DNA of 64,000 bases, taken from contig JAITGO010000010.1 in assembly GCA_031280615.1 (NCBI GenBank), positions 186,001-250,000 on the forward strand, read 5' to 3'. This document shows, piece by piece, positions 1-8,707 of the stretch (its first letter is position 1; every line of letters starts with the position of its first letter). Under the pieces are notes generated by a model. That model had not been told where the DNA came from and searched no databases. It worked only from the letters and a program-made list of their open reading frames with translations. This DNA comes from Desulfobulbus sp. (GTDB lineage Bacteria > Desulfobacterota > Desulfobulbia > Desulfobulbales > Desulfobulbaceae). A program made the translations under genes and the position numbers.

Positions 1-474
1 AAGATCGCCATGCGGTACGAGGAAGGCCTCGCCCAGGCCGCTGCCCGGCGCCAGCACCGCCATGGCCGCCCCAGCGGCGGGCTGCCCGTCCGGATTGAGC
101 GACCGCACATCTGCGGGTGCAAGCCAGGGAATACCGGCGGCGGTGGCCACCAGGTCGTTGATCAGCAGGGCCTGGGAACATCCGAAGCGCGCCTGCAAGG
201 CTGCGCCCGCAATCGACCAGGAGAGGTTGGTCATGTGGACCGCGTTGTCCAGAATCGGCCCGGCCACGCCCAGGCAGATGGCCGCAGGCCGCGTCCGCTC
301 GGCGAGGAAGGCGGCCAGCAGGCCGTCGAACTCGGCGAAGTCCCGGTTGCGGAAGGTCTGCTGTCGCAGCGGCGGTCCGGGCCAGGAGTCGGCCCGATAC
401 AGCGCCAAATCGGTCTTGGTGGCACCGAGATCGCCGGCAAGGAGCAGGCCACCGCCTTCGTTGGTCGCGGTCAT
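1..474 (-). CDS. glk: Glucokinase (Glk family), C-terminus cut by window edge
   Basis: Phosphorylates glucose to glucose-6-phosphate with ATP in the cytoplasm. Reading the minus strand from the ATG at 474 gives an open frame of 158 residues that runs off the window, so only about half of a normal 320-residue protein is visible. Residues about 12-20 hold the ATP phosphate-1 loop LAGDLGATK, matching the LxGDxGGT signature of bacterial Glk (PF02685), and a glycine-rich LAPGSGLGEA segment near residue 145 matches the family. Its start lies 6 bases after the stop of the NYN/CSD gene, so it is very likely the last visible gene of a guaB-guaA-NYN-glk operon. A ROK-type kinase is less likely because the ROK cysteine zinc motif is not seen. 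Confidence 0.85.
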   Translation of the reverse strand, partial: MTATNEGGGLLLAGDLGATKTDLALYRADSWPGPPLRQQTFRNRDFAEFDGLLAAFLAERTRPAAICLGVAGPILDNAVHMTNLSWSIAGAALQARFGCSQALLINDLVATAAGIPWLAPADVRSLNPDGQPAAGAAMAVLAPGSGLGEAFLVPHGDL

Positions 475-480
475 GGTTGC

Positions 481-1257
481 TCACCCGTCCTTGAGCAGCC
501 GGATGTCCCAGGCTTCGGACCGGTTGTTGTTGGCCGGGTTGTCGACGATCTTGAACTCGAAGATCCGGTACGGCTCCTGAAAGACATGGTCCGAGGAAAG
601 CGTCGACTTCGACAGGTGGAAAAAGACGGTCTCCGGCTGGAGCGCGCCTTCCTGCAGCCGGTAGTAGCGGAAGAAGCCGAAGCCCCGGTCCTGGTTGAAA
701 TTGACTACCGTACCCCGCTGCCAGTGGTCGCCGTTGTCGCTGTGGCTACCGGCGATCGGCAGCAGGCCCGGCACCAGGAACCCGGAGATGTAGGAATCGG
801 CCACCTCGCGCAGCTCCTTGTTGACATTGTGGAAGCCGATGACCTCCACCCGGCAGCCCATGTTCTGCAGGGCGATGATCAGGCGAAGGAAATCGCCGTC
901 GCCGGTGAGCAGAATGATCCGGTCGAGGTTGCGGGCCTGGAGCAGGGCGTCGATGGCCAGGTCCATGTCGGCGTTGGCCTTGGTGGTGATATTGCCGTCT
1001 TCGTCCTTGAACCGGCGGACATACTTTTTGATGATCTTGAAGCCGCAGTTGCGCAGGATGTTGTGGTAAGAATAGACCTTCTGCCGGTACTCCGGATCGC
1101 GCTGGGTGCGCTCGTGATCCTCGGCCAGGTAGCAATTGGCTCGGAGCATCACCGAGTTGCTGCTGTTGGCCAGGCCGACGAGCACGTCGTAGCGCATGCC
1201 GTAGCCGCCGCTCATCTTGATGTTTTCGGCGTCAACGTAGATTGCTGTCTTGAGCAT
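481..1257 (-). CDS. NYN-domain (LabA/DUF88) putative RNase with C-terminal cold-shock domain
   Basis: 258 residues from the ATG at 1257; an upstream in-frame ATG would add ten residues of no family character. The N-terminal half is a NYN (LabA/DUF88) PIN-like fold: IYVDAENIK at the start (first acidic residue), an ADMDLAIDAL block mid-domain, and LLTGDGDF (further acidic residues) as in metal-dependent nucleases. The C-terminal part (about 175-258) contains RGFGFF and TVFFHLS, which resemble the RNP1 and RNP2 motifs of cold-shock domains, suggesting an RNA-binding module joined to a nuclease module. It lies between guaA (48 bases upstream) and glk (6 bases downstream). An RNA-processing or decay role is inferred; the substrate is unknown. 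Confidence 0.8.
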   Translation of the reverse strand: MLKTAIYVDAENIKMSGGYGMRYDVLVGLANSSNSVMLRANCYLAEDHERTQRDPEYRQKVYSYHNILRNCGFKIIKKYVRRFKDEDGNITTKANADMDLAIDALLQARNLDRIILLTGDGDFLRLIIALQNMGCRVEVIGFHNVNKELREVADSYISGFLVPGLLPIAGSHSDNGDHWQRGTVVNFNQDRGFGFFRYYRLQEGALQPETVFFHLSKSTLSSDHVFQEPYRIFEFKIVDNPANNNRSEAWDIRLLKDG

Positions 1258-1305
1258 GAAACAATGGTGATGTTGAGGTAATTCCAAAGGGTTGCCGGTC
1301 CGAGT

Positions 1306-2856
1306 TTACTCCCATTCGATGGTCGCCGGCGGCTTGGAGGAGATGTCGTACACCACCCGGTTGACGCCGCGCACCTCGTTGATGATCCGGTTGGAAATGC
1401 GGCCCATCAACTCGTAGGGCAGATGCGTCCAGTCGGCGGTCATGGCATCCTTGCTGTCCACGCAGCGCAGGGCAACGACATGCTCGTAGGTGCGGCCGTC
1501 GCCCATCACCCCCACGGTCTGAATGGGCAGGAGCACGGCAAAGGATTGCCAGACCTTGCGGTACCAGCCGGCGTCCTTCATTTCCTCCAGCACGATCACG
1601 TCGGCCTGGCGGAGAATGGCCAGCCGTTCGGCCGTGACCTCGCCCATGATCCTGATACCCAGGCCCGGACCGGGGAAGGGCTGCCGGTAGATGGCCTCCT
1701 CGGGCAGGCCCAGTTCCAGGCCCAGTTCGCGCACCTCGTCCTTGAACAGTTCGCGCAGGGGCTCGATCAGATCCAGCTGCATCCGCTCGGGCAGGCCGCC
1801 GACATTGTGGTGCGATTTGATCGGCGCCTTGCCGCGGAATACCACCGATTCGATCACGTCCGGATACAGCGTGCCCTGGGCCAGATAGCGGACTTGCCCC
1901 AGCTTCTTGGCCTCGGCTTCGAAGATCTCGATGAAGCCGTAGCCGATCCGCTTGCGCTTCTCCTCGGGATCCTTGATCCCGGACAAGGCGGTCAGGAAGT
2001 ACGTGGAAGCGTCGATATCGACGACCTTGAGCTTGGTCTTCTCGCGGAAGAAGCGGAGCACGCTTTCCGATTCGCCGGTCCGCATCAGGCCGTTGTTGAC
2101 GTGGATGCAGGTGAGTTGGTCGCCGATGGCCCGGTGAACCAGGGCCGCGACCACCGAGGAATCCACCCCGCCGGATAGGGCACAGATCACCCGGTCGGCG
2201 CCGACCTTGGCCCGAATCTCGGCCACGGTCGCGTCGATGAAGGAGTGCATGGTCCAGTCGGGCGTGCAGCCGCAGAGGCCGAAGACGAAATTGCGCAGTA
2301 CATCGGTTCCGATCAGGGTGTGGGCGACCTCGGGATGGAACTGCACGCCGACAAAGGGTTTTTCGGCGTGGCGGATGGCCGCGTAGGGCGAATGGGCGCT
2401 GGTGGCGGTGACCGAAAAGCCCGGCGCCAGCGTCTCGATGCGGTCGCCGTGGCTCATCCACACCTGGTAGTGGGCCGGCGCCACTTCCATGCCGGCGAAC
2501 AGGCCGCCGGTGTATTCGATGTGGAGCTGCGCCTTGCCGAATTCCCGTTTCTCGGCCCGTTCCACCTGGCCTCCCAACTGAGTTACCATCAGTTGGGCGC
2601 CGTAGCAGATGCCCAGCACCGGCACGCCGAGTTGATAGATGCCGGGATCGCTGATCGGGGCGTCGTCATCGTACACGCTGGCCGGGCCGCCCGACAGCAC
2701 GATGCCGGTGGGCCGCATGGCCGCCAGTTTGTCGAGGGGCAGGGTATAGGGGTGGATCTCGCTGTAGACTTTTTGTTCGCGGATGCGGCGGGCGATCAGC
2801 TGGGTGGTCTGCGAGCCGAAGTCGAGGATGACGATCTTTTGCGTATGGGTGGACAT
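1306..2856 (-). CDS. guaA: GMP synthase (glutamine-hydrolysing)
   Basis: Converts XMP to GMP using ATP and glutamine. The 516-residue product has the full family length. The amidotransferase half has the nucleophile Cys84 in GICYG and the partners His174 and Glu176 in FHPEV; the ATP-pyrophosphatase half has the PP-loop SGGVDSS at about 228-234; the C-terminus ends with the XMP-binding dimerisation region. It follows guaB by 39 bases on the same strand, the classical guaBA arrangement, so the two steps IMP to XMP to GMP are probably co-transcribed. A short AAGG ribosome site precedes the ATG. Confidence 0.97.
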   Translation of the reverse strand: MSTHTQKIVILDFGSQTTQLIARRIREQKVYSEIHPYTLPLDKLAAMRPTGIVLSGGPASVYDDDAPISDPGIYQLGVPVLGICYGAQLMVTQLGGQVERAEKREFGKAQLHIEYTGGLFAGMEVAPAHYQVWMSHGDRIETLAPGFSVTATSAHSPYAAIRHAEKPFVGVQFHPEVAHTLIGTDVLRNFVFGLCGCTPDWTMHSFIDATVAEIRAKVGADRVICALSGGVDSSVVAALVHRAIGDQLTCIHVNNGLMRTGESESVLRFFREKTKLKVVDIDASTYFLTALSGIKDPEEKRKRIGYGFIEIFEAEAKKLGQVRYLAQGTLYPDVIESVVFRGKAPIKSHHNVGGLPERMQLDLIEPLRELFKDEVRELGLELGLPEEAIYRQPFPGPGLGIRIMGEVTAERLAILRQADVIVLEEMKDAGWYRKVWQSFAVLLPIQTVGVMGDGRTYEHVVALRCVDSKDAMTADWTHLPYELMGRISNRIINEVRGVNRVVYDISSKPPATIEWE

Positions 2857-2895
2857 AGGTTGCCTTTCTCGGGTTGAAAGCGGGGAAACGGGGGC

Positions 2896-4359
2896 TTACA
2901 GTCCTTCCGTCCGGTAGTTCGGGGCTTCTTTGGTGATGATGACGTCGTGGACGTGCGACTCGCGCAGGCCGGCCGAGGAGATCTGAACAAAACGGGCCTT
3001 TTGGTGCAACTCCTCGATGGTGGCCGCGCCGGTGTAGCCCATGCCCGAGCGCAGGCCGCCGAGCAGCTGGTAGATCATCTCCGAAATCGGGCCGCGGTAG
3101 GGCACCTTGCCTTCAATGCCCTCGGGTACCAGCTTGCTGCTCTGGCTGTCCTGGAAATAGCGGTCGCCGGAGCCGTCCTTCATGGCGCCGATGGAGCCCA
3201 TACCCCGGTATCCCTTGTATTTCCGCCCCTGATAGAGGAAGGTGTCGCCCGGTGTCTCGTCGGTTCCGGCAAAGAGCGAACCGATCATTACCGAGTGGGC
3301 GCCGATGCCGATGGCCTTGCAGATGTCGCCCGAGAACTTGATGCCGCCGTCGGCGATCACCGGGACATTGTGCTTGGAGGCGGCCTCGACGCAGTTGCGC
3401 AGGGCGGTCAGCTGTGGCACGCCGACCCCGGCCACGATCCGGGTGGTGCAGATCGACCCCGGCCCGACCCCGACCTTGACGCCGCTGGCGCCGGCCTTGA
3501 TCAAAGCCTCGGTGGCCTCGCCGGTGGCCACGTTGCCGGCGATGGCCTGCAGTTCGGGAAAATGGGCCTTGATCTCCCGCAGGGCGGAGAGGATGCCGGC
3601 GGAATGGCCGTGGGCCGAGTCGAGCACGACCACGTCGACCTTGGCCTTGACCAGGGCCTCGGTGCGCGGCAGCAGATCGGGGCCGACCCCAAGGGCGGCG
3701 CCGGCCAGCAGTCGGCCCATGGAATCCTTGGCCGCGTTGGGATACTGCTTGATCTTCTCGATGTCCTTGATGGTGATCAGGCCTTTGAGCCGGCCGGTGT
3801 CGTCGACGATCAGCAATTTCTCGATCCGGTGCTCGTGGAGCAGGGCTTTGCAATGGGGCAGGTCGATGCCGACCGGCGCGGTGACCAGGTTCTTGCTGGT
3901 CATGACGTCGTTGACCCGGAGACCGTCGTCGGACACGAAGCGGAGGTCGCGGTTGGTGACGATGCCCACCAGCTTGCCGCCATCGATCACCGGCAGGCCG
4001 GAAATGCGGTAGGTGCGCATGACCTGCTGCACCTCGGCCACGCTCTGGTAGGGCGAAACGGTGATCGGATCGGCGATCATGCCGGATTCCGATTTCTTCA
4101 CCCGCTCCACTTCCTTGGCCTGCATCTCGATGCTCATGTTCTTGTGGATGATGCCGATGCCGCCTTCACGAGCCATGGCAATGGCGGTCTGGTGCTCGGT
4201 GACCGTGTCCATCGCGGCGCTGAGCAGCGGCGACTGTAGATCGATGGTGTCGGTGAGCCGGGTCTTGAGCGATACCTCCGACGGCAGGACCTCGGAAGCG
4301 CCCGGGACCAGAAGGACATCGTCAAAGGTGAGGGCCAGGGGGATGTCTTGCTGAAACAT
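2896..4359 (-). CDS. guaB: Inosine-5'-monophosphate dehydrogenase
   Basis: Oxidises IMP to XMP with NAD+, the committed step to guanine nucleotides. The 487-residue protein is full length: a TIM-barrel start with TFDDVLL at 11-17, a Bateman pair of CBS domains at about 95-205, the catalytic Cys304 in GSICTTRIV, and the GYTGA/KARFVQ end. First gene of the apparent guaB-guaA-NYN-glk operon; its 5' region (4360-4620) contains GC-rich inverted repeats but no recognised riboswitch. Confidence 0.97.
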   Translation of the reverse strand: MFQQDIPLALTFDDVLLVPGASEVLPSEVSLKTRLTDTIDLQSPLLSAAMDTVTEHQTAIAMAREGGIGIIHKNMSIEMQAKEVERVKKSESGMIADPITVSPYQSVAEVQQVMRTYRISGLPVIDGGKLVGIVTNRDLRFVSDDGLRVNDVMTSKNLVTAPVGIDLPHCKALLHEHRIEKLLIVDDTGRLKGLITIKDIEKIKQYPNAAKDSMGRLLAGAALGVGPDLLPRTEALVKAKVDVVVLDSAHGHSAGILSALREIKAHFPELQAIAGNVATGEATEALIKAGASGVKVGVGPGSICTTRIVAGVGVPQLTALRNCVEAASKHNVPVIADGGIKFSGDICKAIGIGAHSVMIGSLFAGTDETPGDTFLYQGRKYKGYRGMGSIGAMKDGSGDRYFQDSQSSKLVPEGIEGKVPYRGPISEMIYQLLGGLRSGMGYTGAATIEELHQKARFVQISSAGLRESHVHDVIITKEAPNYRTEGL

Positions 4360-4845
4360 AGGGTCTCCTTGTTGACTGGAGTGAAAACCGGGCCGCCTGT
4401 CAGCAGCCGGCCCGTTGCGATTCGTCGGTACGGTCCCACGGTCCGGAGCAGGAGACGGGGAACGAACCGCCGATGGCCGCCTGTTTCCGAAAAAAGCGGA
4501 GGGGACGCGCTGCTCTTGTGGGGATTTTCACGGGATTGTATGTGGTCGTCGCGCTCGGGTTCAGGCTGGATTCTGGTCGACTTTGATCGGCATAAGGTAG
4601 CATGTTCCGGTTAAAAAGAAAAGCCGGCCCGATGTACGGCGGCTTTGTCTCGTTTTCCAGGGATCTGGGAATGCGCGGGGGGCATCATGCCGCCAAGATG
4701 GCCGGGAATGGTGCGGAGAAATAGCTGGATTTTTCCAAGCGTTCCTGCTTTAGTGATCTGCTTTTCCCCTCGGCGCCACAGGCCGGCCCACGCCGGGCAT
4801 CGGCCGGTTCAGTGTGTTGCCCGTTCCTTTGCCGCCCGTTGTTCG
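4360..4845. other. Divergent intergenic region, guaB / yciO
   Basis: No convincing gene in 486 bases. Two hairpins can be seen. One (arms 4389-4395 and 4408-4414, seven GC-rich pairs) sits in the presumed guaB leader. The other (arms 4620-4626 and 4640-4646) is followed on the minus strand by a T-rich run, so it resembles a minus-strand terminator about 260 bases upstream of guaB; no minus-strand gene feeds into it, so an attenuator or a relic of an older arrangement are both possible. No clear -35/-10 pair was identified for either flanking gene. Confidence 0.4.
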
Positions 4846-5463
4846 ATGGCCAAAATTGTAGCGATCAATCCTTTAAACCCGCAGTCCCGGCTGATCAGCC
4901 AGGCCGTGGAAATTCTCCAGCACGGCGGGGTCATCTGTTATCCCACCGATACCATGTACGGTATCGGCTGCGATATTTTCAATCAAAAAGCGGTCAAAAG
5001 GGTTTACCAGATCAAAAGGCGCCCCAAGGACAAGCCCTTCAGCTTCATGTGCGCCTCCCTGACCAACATCAGCCAATACGGCCATGTCGGCAACACCGCC
5101 TACCGGCTGATGCGGAAAAACCTCCCCGGACCCTATACCTTCGTCCTCTCCGGCACCAAGCTGGTGCCCAAGATCATGCTGACCCGGCAGAAAACCGTGG
5201 GCATCAGGGTACCCGACCACCCGATCTGCCTGGCGCTGCTCGAGTCTCTTGACAATCCCCTGCTCAACACCTCCGCCTCGCTCGGGGAAGAGGACGAGCC
5301 GGTCTGCACCTGCTACGATGTCGACCGGATTTTCGGCCGGCAGGTGGACTTGATCATCGACGGCGGCGAGATCGTCCCCGCTCCTTCCACGGTAATTTCG
5401 CTGCTGACCGAGCAGCCCGAAGTCCTCCGCGCCGGCAAAGGGGACATCGAGCCGTTCGTTTAG
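4846..5463 (+). CDS. Sua5/YciO/YrdC/YwlC family protein, YciO-type
   Basis: 205 residues from the ATG at 4846; a longer upstream extension in frame has no family similarity and was not used. The fold is that of the TsaC/Sua5 threonylcarbamoyl-AMP synthases (YPTDTMYGIG near residue 25, the KRRPKDKP basic patch, then NTSAS and APSTV further on). The length and the block around PFSFMC resemble E. coli YciO (206 residues) more than TsaC, and the full tRNA t6A activity of YciO-type members is uncertain. It may bind nucleotide and RNA. It is flanked by minus-strand genes and probably transcribed alone. Confidence 0.85.
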   Translation: MAKIVAINPLNPQSRLISQAVEILQHGGVICYPTDTMYGIGCDIFNQKAVKRVYQIKRRPKDKPFSFMCASLTNISQYGHVGNTAYRLMRKNLPGPYTFVLSGTKLVPKIMLTRQKTVGIRVPDHPICLALLESLDNPLLNTSASLGEEDEPVCTCYDVDRIFGRQVDLIIDGGEIVPAPSTVISLLTEQPEVLRAGKGDIEPFV

Positions 5464-5499
5464 CGCCTTGCCCGTTTTCGAAAAAAGCGCGAAATAAAA

Positions 5500-5527
5500 A
5501 AGACCGAACCCGATGGGGTCCGGTCTT
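5500..5527 (-). terminator. Rho-independent terminator of the rpsA-ihfB unit
   Basis: Near-perfect inverted repeat with a GATG loop, arms built on AAGACCG...CGGTCTT. On the minus strand it is followed by a run of T residues, placing it about 25 bases after the ihfB stop. It also lies just beyond the yciO stop and could act weakly in the other direction. Confidence 0.8.
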
Positions 5528-5549
5528 GCATCTGCAATAAGAGCGGCGG

Positions 5550-5840
5550 TTATTCCGCTTCTTCGTCGATCAGGACTTCCTTCAATGACTTGCTCATGGT
5601 GAAGTGGAGTGTCTTGCGCGCTGGGATGTTCATCATCTTGCCGGTCTTCGGATTCTTCGTGGTCCGCGGTCTGCGGGTCCGCACGGAAAAACTGCCGAAG
5701 CCCCGGATCTCCACCCGCCGTTCTTCGGCCAGGGCCTGGGAGATTTCTTCGAGAATAATGTCAACTGCCTGTGCTATGTCCTGCTTGTAATAGTCACCAA
5801 GTTGCTCGGAAACTTGATTGATCAATTCACGCTTGAGCAT
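5550..5840 (-). CDS. ihfB: HU/IHF-family DNA-bending protein, IHF beta-like
   Basis: 96 residues from the ATG at 5840; a longer reading frame upstream is out of character for the family. The HU/IHF fold is clear: an N-terminal helical part, the VEIRGFGSFSVR strand pair, the PRTTKNPKTG arm with the conserved NPKTG, and a C-terminal LKE helix. It binds the minor groove as a dimer and bends DNA. Position directly downstream of rpsA is the same as for ihfB in E. coli, which together with the GFGSF/PRT block favours the IHF beta type over HU. Its partner subunit is not in the window. Homodimeric HU function cannot be excluded. Confidence 0.88.
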   Translation of the reverse strand: MLKRELINQVSEQLGDYYKQDIAQAVDIILEEISQALAEERRVEIRGFGSFSVRTRRPRTTKNPKTGKMMNIPARKTLHFTMSKSLKEVLIDEEAE

Positions 5841-5920
5841 GATCTGTATCCTTTCTTGACCGACCGCGCCTGCCGGACTTGAGCCCGGCCGGACGCGGAA
5901 AGATGAGTAGGGGAGTGCCG

Positions 5921-5951
5921 GCCCCGCCCGTGCCGGAGACACGGACGGGGC
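5921..5951 (-). other. Strong GC-rich hairpin between rpsA and ihfB
   Basis: Twelve-pair stem (arms 5921-5932 and 5940-5951, one wobble) with a seven-base loop in the 149-base gap between the rpsA stop and the ihfB start. It lacks a following T-run on the minus strand, so it is a poor intrinsic terminator; it may protect the rpsA 3' end or reduce read-through into ihfB. Confidence 0.45.
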
Positions 5952-5989
5952 AACACCCCGTAGGTTTCATCGAAGAAACGCTTCCGCGC

Positions 5990-7723
5990 TTATTTGTTGT
6001 TGTCCTCGCCGGCGGCCGCCTTCAGGAGGTCGCCGAAGGTGGAGGGAGCAGCGCTCTGGGCCTTCTGGAGGTATTCTTCCGGAATGGCGCCGTTGTTGTC
6101 CTCTTTTTCCTGCAGGGCCTTTACCGACAGGCCGATCTTGCGGTCGTCCGCGGATACGTTGATGACCATGGCCTTCAAGGTTTCATTGACATTGAACATG
6201 CCAACCGGGGTCTTGACCTTGTCCTTGGAAATTTCGGACACGTGCACCAAGCCTTCGATTCCTTCCTCCAACTGGACGAAAACGCCAAAGTCGGTGACGT
6301 TGGTGATGGTGCCCTCAACGGTGGAACCGATCGGATAGTTGTTGGCCGCAGCCTGCCACGGATCGGGCTCCAGTTGCTTGACGCCCAGGGAGAACCGCTC
6401 GTTTTCCTTATCGATCTTCAGTACGACCGCCTGGATGGTCTCGCCCTTGGCATATTTCTCGGACGGATGCTTGATCCGCTCGGTCCAGGAAAGGTCGGAG
6501 ACGTGGATCAGGCCGTCGATGCCCTCTTCGATACCGATGAAGATACCGAAATCGGTGATGTTTTTAATCTTGCCTTCAATGACCGAACCAACCGGGTAGC
6601 TCTCTTCGACCACATCCCAGGGATTGGGCTGCAGCTGCTTCATACCCAGAGAGATGCGTTTGGTCTCGGCTTCGACCTTGAGCACCTGCACCTCGATCTC
6701 CTCGCCGACGCCGACGATCTTGGACGGATGGCGCGGCTTTTTCGACCAGCTCATCTCGGAGATGTGCACCAAGCCCTCGACGCCCTCTTCCAGTTCGACG
6801 AACACGCCGTAATCGGTGATCGACACCACCTTGCCCTTGACCCTGGAGCCTGGGGGATACTGGGAGGGAACCCGTTCCCACGGGTCGGTCTTGAGCTGCT
6901 TGACGCCCAGGGAAACGCGGTCGGAGTTCTTGTCGTACTTGAGAATCTTGACCTCGATCTCCTCGCCGACGTTGTACAGCTTGGACGGATGCGAAACCCG
7001 GCCCCAGGAGAGGTCGGTGATGTGGCAGAGACCGTCCATGCCGCCCAGGTCGATGAACAGACCGTAGTCGGTGATATTGGTGATGGCGCCGCGGATGATC
7101 TGGCCTTCTTCCAGGGAAGTGCGCATCTGCTCGCGCAGGGCGGTCCGCTGATTTTCCAGGATGGCCCGCCGGCTGATGACCACGTTGTTGCGCTTACGGT
7201 TGAATTTGAGGATCTTGAATTCAAAGGTCTGACCGATGAGGGCATCGAGATCCTTGACCGGACGCAGGTCGATCTGCGAGTAGGGCAGGAAGGCGGGAAC
7301 GCCGATATCGACGGACATGCCGCCCTTGACCCGGTTATCGATACGGCCCTCGATGGTCCCGTCTTCTTCCTGGATCTTGGCAATCTGTTCCCAGACTTTG
7401 ATGGCGATGGCCTTTTCGCGGGAAAGCAGCAAGCCGCCTTCCTCCTTGCGTTTCTCGATGAACACTTCGAATTGGTCGCCGATCTTGATGACCCGATCCG
7501 GGTCCTCATGGCGGAATTCGGCAAGCGGAATATAGCTTTCCGCCTTGTCGCCGACATCGATCAGGACCGCGTCGCTGCTCAACCCGACGACGGTGCCGAG
7601 GGCAACCTCGCCGACGTTGATGACCGTGTTGTTGTCTTCCTGTTCGAACAGTTCCGCAAAGCTCATTTCTTCGTCGCTGGGGTCAGCTGCCGCAAAAGCG
7701 GGTTGAGTTCCGTTTTTTGTCAT
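5990..7723 (-). CDS. rpsA: 30S ribosomal protein S1
   Basis: Delivers mRNA to the 30S subunit during initiation. The 577-residue protein shows six successive S1 (OB-fold) repeats, the last four highly alike with the recurring pattern V-x-x-ITDFG-x-F-V followed by EG-x-x-GL-x-HxSE/DLSW and then a KPS/GE-x-x block; the first two are more divergent, as is normal for this protein. Length is close to the 557 residues of E. coli S1. An ATG at 7723 is supported by an acidic N-terminal region preceding repeat 1. A weak sigma-70-like promoter lies 93-121 bases upstream. Confidence 0.96.
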   Translation of the reverse strand: MTKNGTQPAFAAADPSDEEMSFAELFEQEDNNTVINVGEVALGTVVGLSSDAVLIDVGDKAESYIPLAEFRHEDPDRVIKIGDQFEVFIEKRKEEGGLLLSREKAIAIKVWEQIAKIQEEDGTIEGRIDNRVKGGMSVDIGVPAFLPYSQIDLRPVKDLDALIGQTFEFKILKFNRKRNNVVISRRAILENQRTALREQMRTSLEEGQIIRGAITNITDYGLFIDLGGMDGLCHITDLSWGRVSHPSKLYNVGEEIEVKILKYDKNSDRVSLGVKQLKTDPWERVPSQYPPGSRVKGKVVSITDYGVFVELEEGVEGLVHISEMSWSKKPRHPSKIVGVGEEIEVQVLKVEAETKRISLGMKQLQPNPWDVVEESYPVGSVIEGKIKNITDFGIFIGIEEGIDGLIHVSDLSWTERIKHPSEKYAKGETIQAVVLKIDKENERFSLGVKQLEPDPWQAAANNYPIGSTVEGTITNVTDFGVFVQLEEGIEGLVHVSEISKDKVKTPVGMFNVNETLKAMVINVSADDRKIGLSVKALQEKEDNNGAIPEEYLQKAQSAAPSTFGDLLKAAAGEDNNK

Positions 7724-7815
7724 GGAATTCCCTGTGATGACCGATGGCGGTCTTTGGCAAGTGGTTGATGAAGGGGAAAAGGTGGACTTTCCCTTGTGAT
7801 GGATAAAAACAAGCC

Positions 7816-7844
7816 TATTTAACAGAAATCTTCGCGGAAAACAA
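7816..7844 (-). promoter_or_regulatory. Possible sigma-70 promoter of rpsA
   Basis: On the minus strand TTGTTT, 17 bases, then TAAATA, about 95 bases before the rpsA start. The spacing is ideal; the hexamers match consensus only partly. Confidence 0.35.
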
Positions 7845-7924
7845 CTGTTTCCTGTTGAAAAAAGGTATTTCTTGGTGGGGCCGCCCCAAGAGTGGGGCGG
7901 CTGGCGGGAGGGGCTGCGGCTTGC

Positions 7925-8620
7925 TCAGTGTTTGCCGTAAACGCCCAATTCCTCGAGGATGGGGCCGAACAATTCCTCATAGGCCGGAATGCCCTTGCGC
8001 AGGATGACGTCGAGGTGGCGCAGGTCGCTCTTGTTGACGGTGAGATTGGCGCTGTGGGCCAGGGCCTCGAGATTGTACAGGGTGTGGAATTCGTCGCCGA
8101 TGAGGATGTAGAAGACGTAGCGTCGTCGGTCCATGGTCAGCTTGCGCATGTGGGTGTGAAAAGTGGATTGTTCCAGCGGGCCTTCCAGGTCGGCCTGGAA
8201 GACGATGCAGGCGAAATTGACGAATTGCATCCCGTCCAGGGCATCGGCCACCGAATCGGCCAGGATCACCTGGTAGCCCACCGATTCCAACGCCTCTTCG
8301 ATACTTTTGCGCTGGTCGTTTTCCTGGTGAAGCACCAGGGCCGTGGGCACGTCCTCCACCTTGTCCGCATCCTGGAAAAGGCCCTGTTCAAGCCAGTCCA
8401 GTTTCGGCGGCGGCGGCGGCTGCACCTGGCGGGATTGGCTGGGCGGCGCGACCGCATTATTGGCTGCATTTTTATCCAGGGAAATGGCGCCGCGGCACAT
8501 GGGGCACTTGATGGTCAACACTTTGCCGGGCGCCAGCTGGGCCAGGGCCTGTTCCAGGCGAGCGGTCTGGTCGGGGGTGAGCTGAAGCGGCTTTTTGCAG
8601 GAAGGGCAATGGGTCAGCAT
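7925..8620 (-). CDS. Zinc-ribbon protein with degenerate receiver-like domain
   Basis: 231 residues. Residues 1-45 carry two Cys pairs (C-P-S-C at 5-8 and C-P-M-C at 39-42), a MJ0042-like zinc-ribbon. A proline- and glutamine-rich linker (about 60-75) leads to a domain of about 130 residues that begins ALVLHQENDQ and continues with alternating hydrophobic strands and helices as in response-regulator receivers, but the phosphoacceptor aspartate position is not recognisable. This resembles uncharacterised deltaproteobacterial zinc-ribbon/receiver-like proteins. It is 87 bases upstream of the PilT-type start on the opposite side, in the same direction as rpsA. A role in sensing or polar signalling is only a guess. 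Confidence 0.65.
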   Translation of the reverse strand: MLTHCPSCKKPLQLTPDQTARLEQALAQLAPGKVLTIKCPMCRGAISLDKNAANNAVAPPSQSRQVQPPPPPKLDWLEQGLFQDADKVEDVPTALVLHQENDQRKSIEEALESVGYQVILADSVADALDGMQFVNFACIVFQADLEGPLEQSTFHTHMRKLTMDRRRYVFYILIGDEFHTLYNLEALAHSANLTVNKSDLRHLDVILRKGIPAYEELFGPILEELGVYGKH

Positions 8621-8707
8621 GGTGGCGAAGCCTCGGGCAATGGAAACGGTAAGTGGTGTCCGTCTTGTTGAGTCGTCGTTGGCGAAGGTCGGGCTGGGCC
8701 GGCGCCG

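Noticed and set aside
10..1281. 423-residue plus-strand open frame across the glk and NYN genes
   Set aside because: Antisense shadow of two recognisable minus-strand genes; composition is typical of GC-rich antisense frames and no domain is seen.
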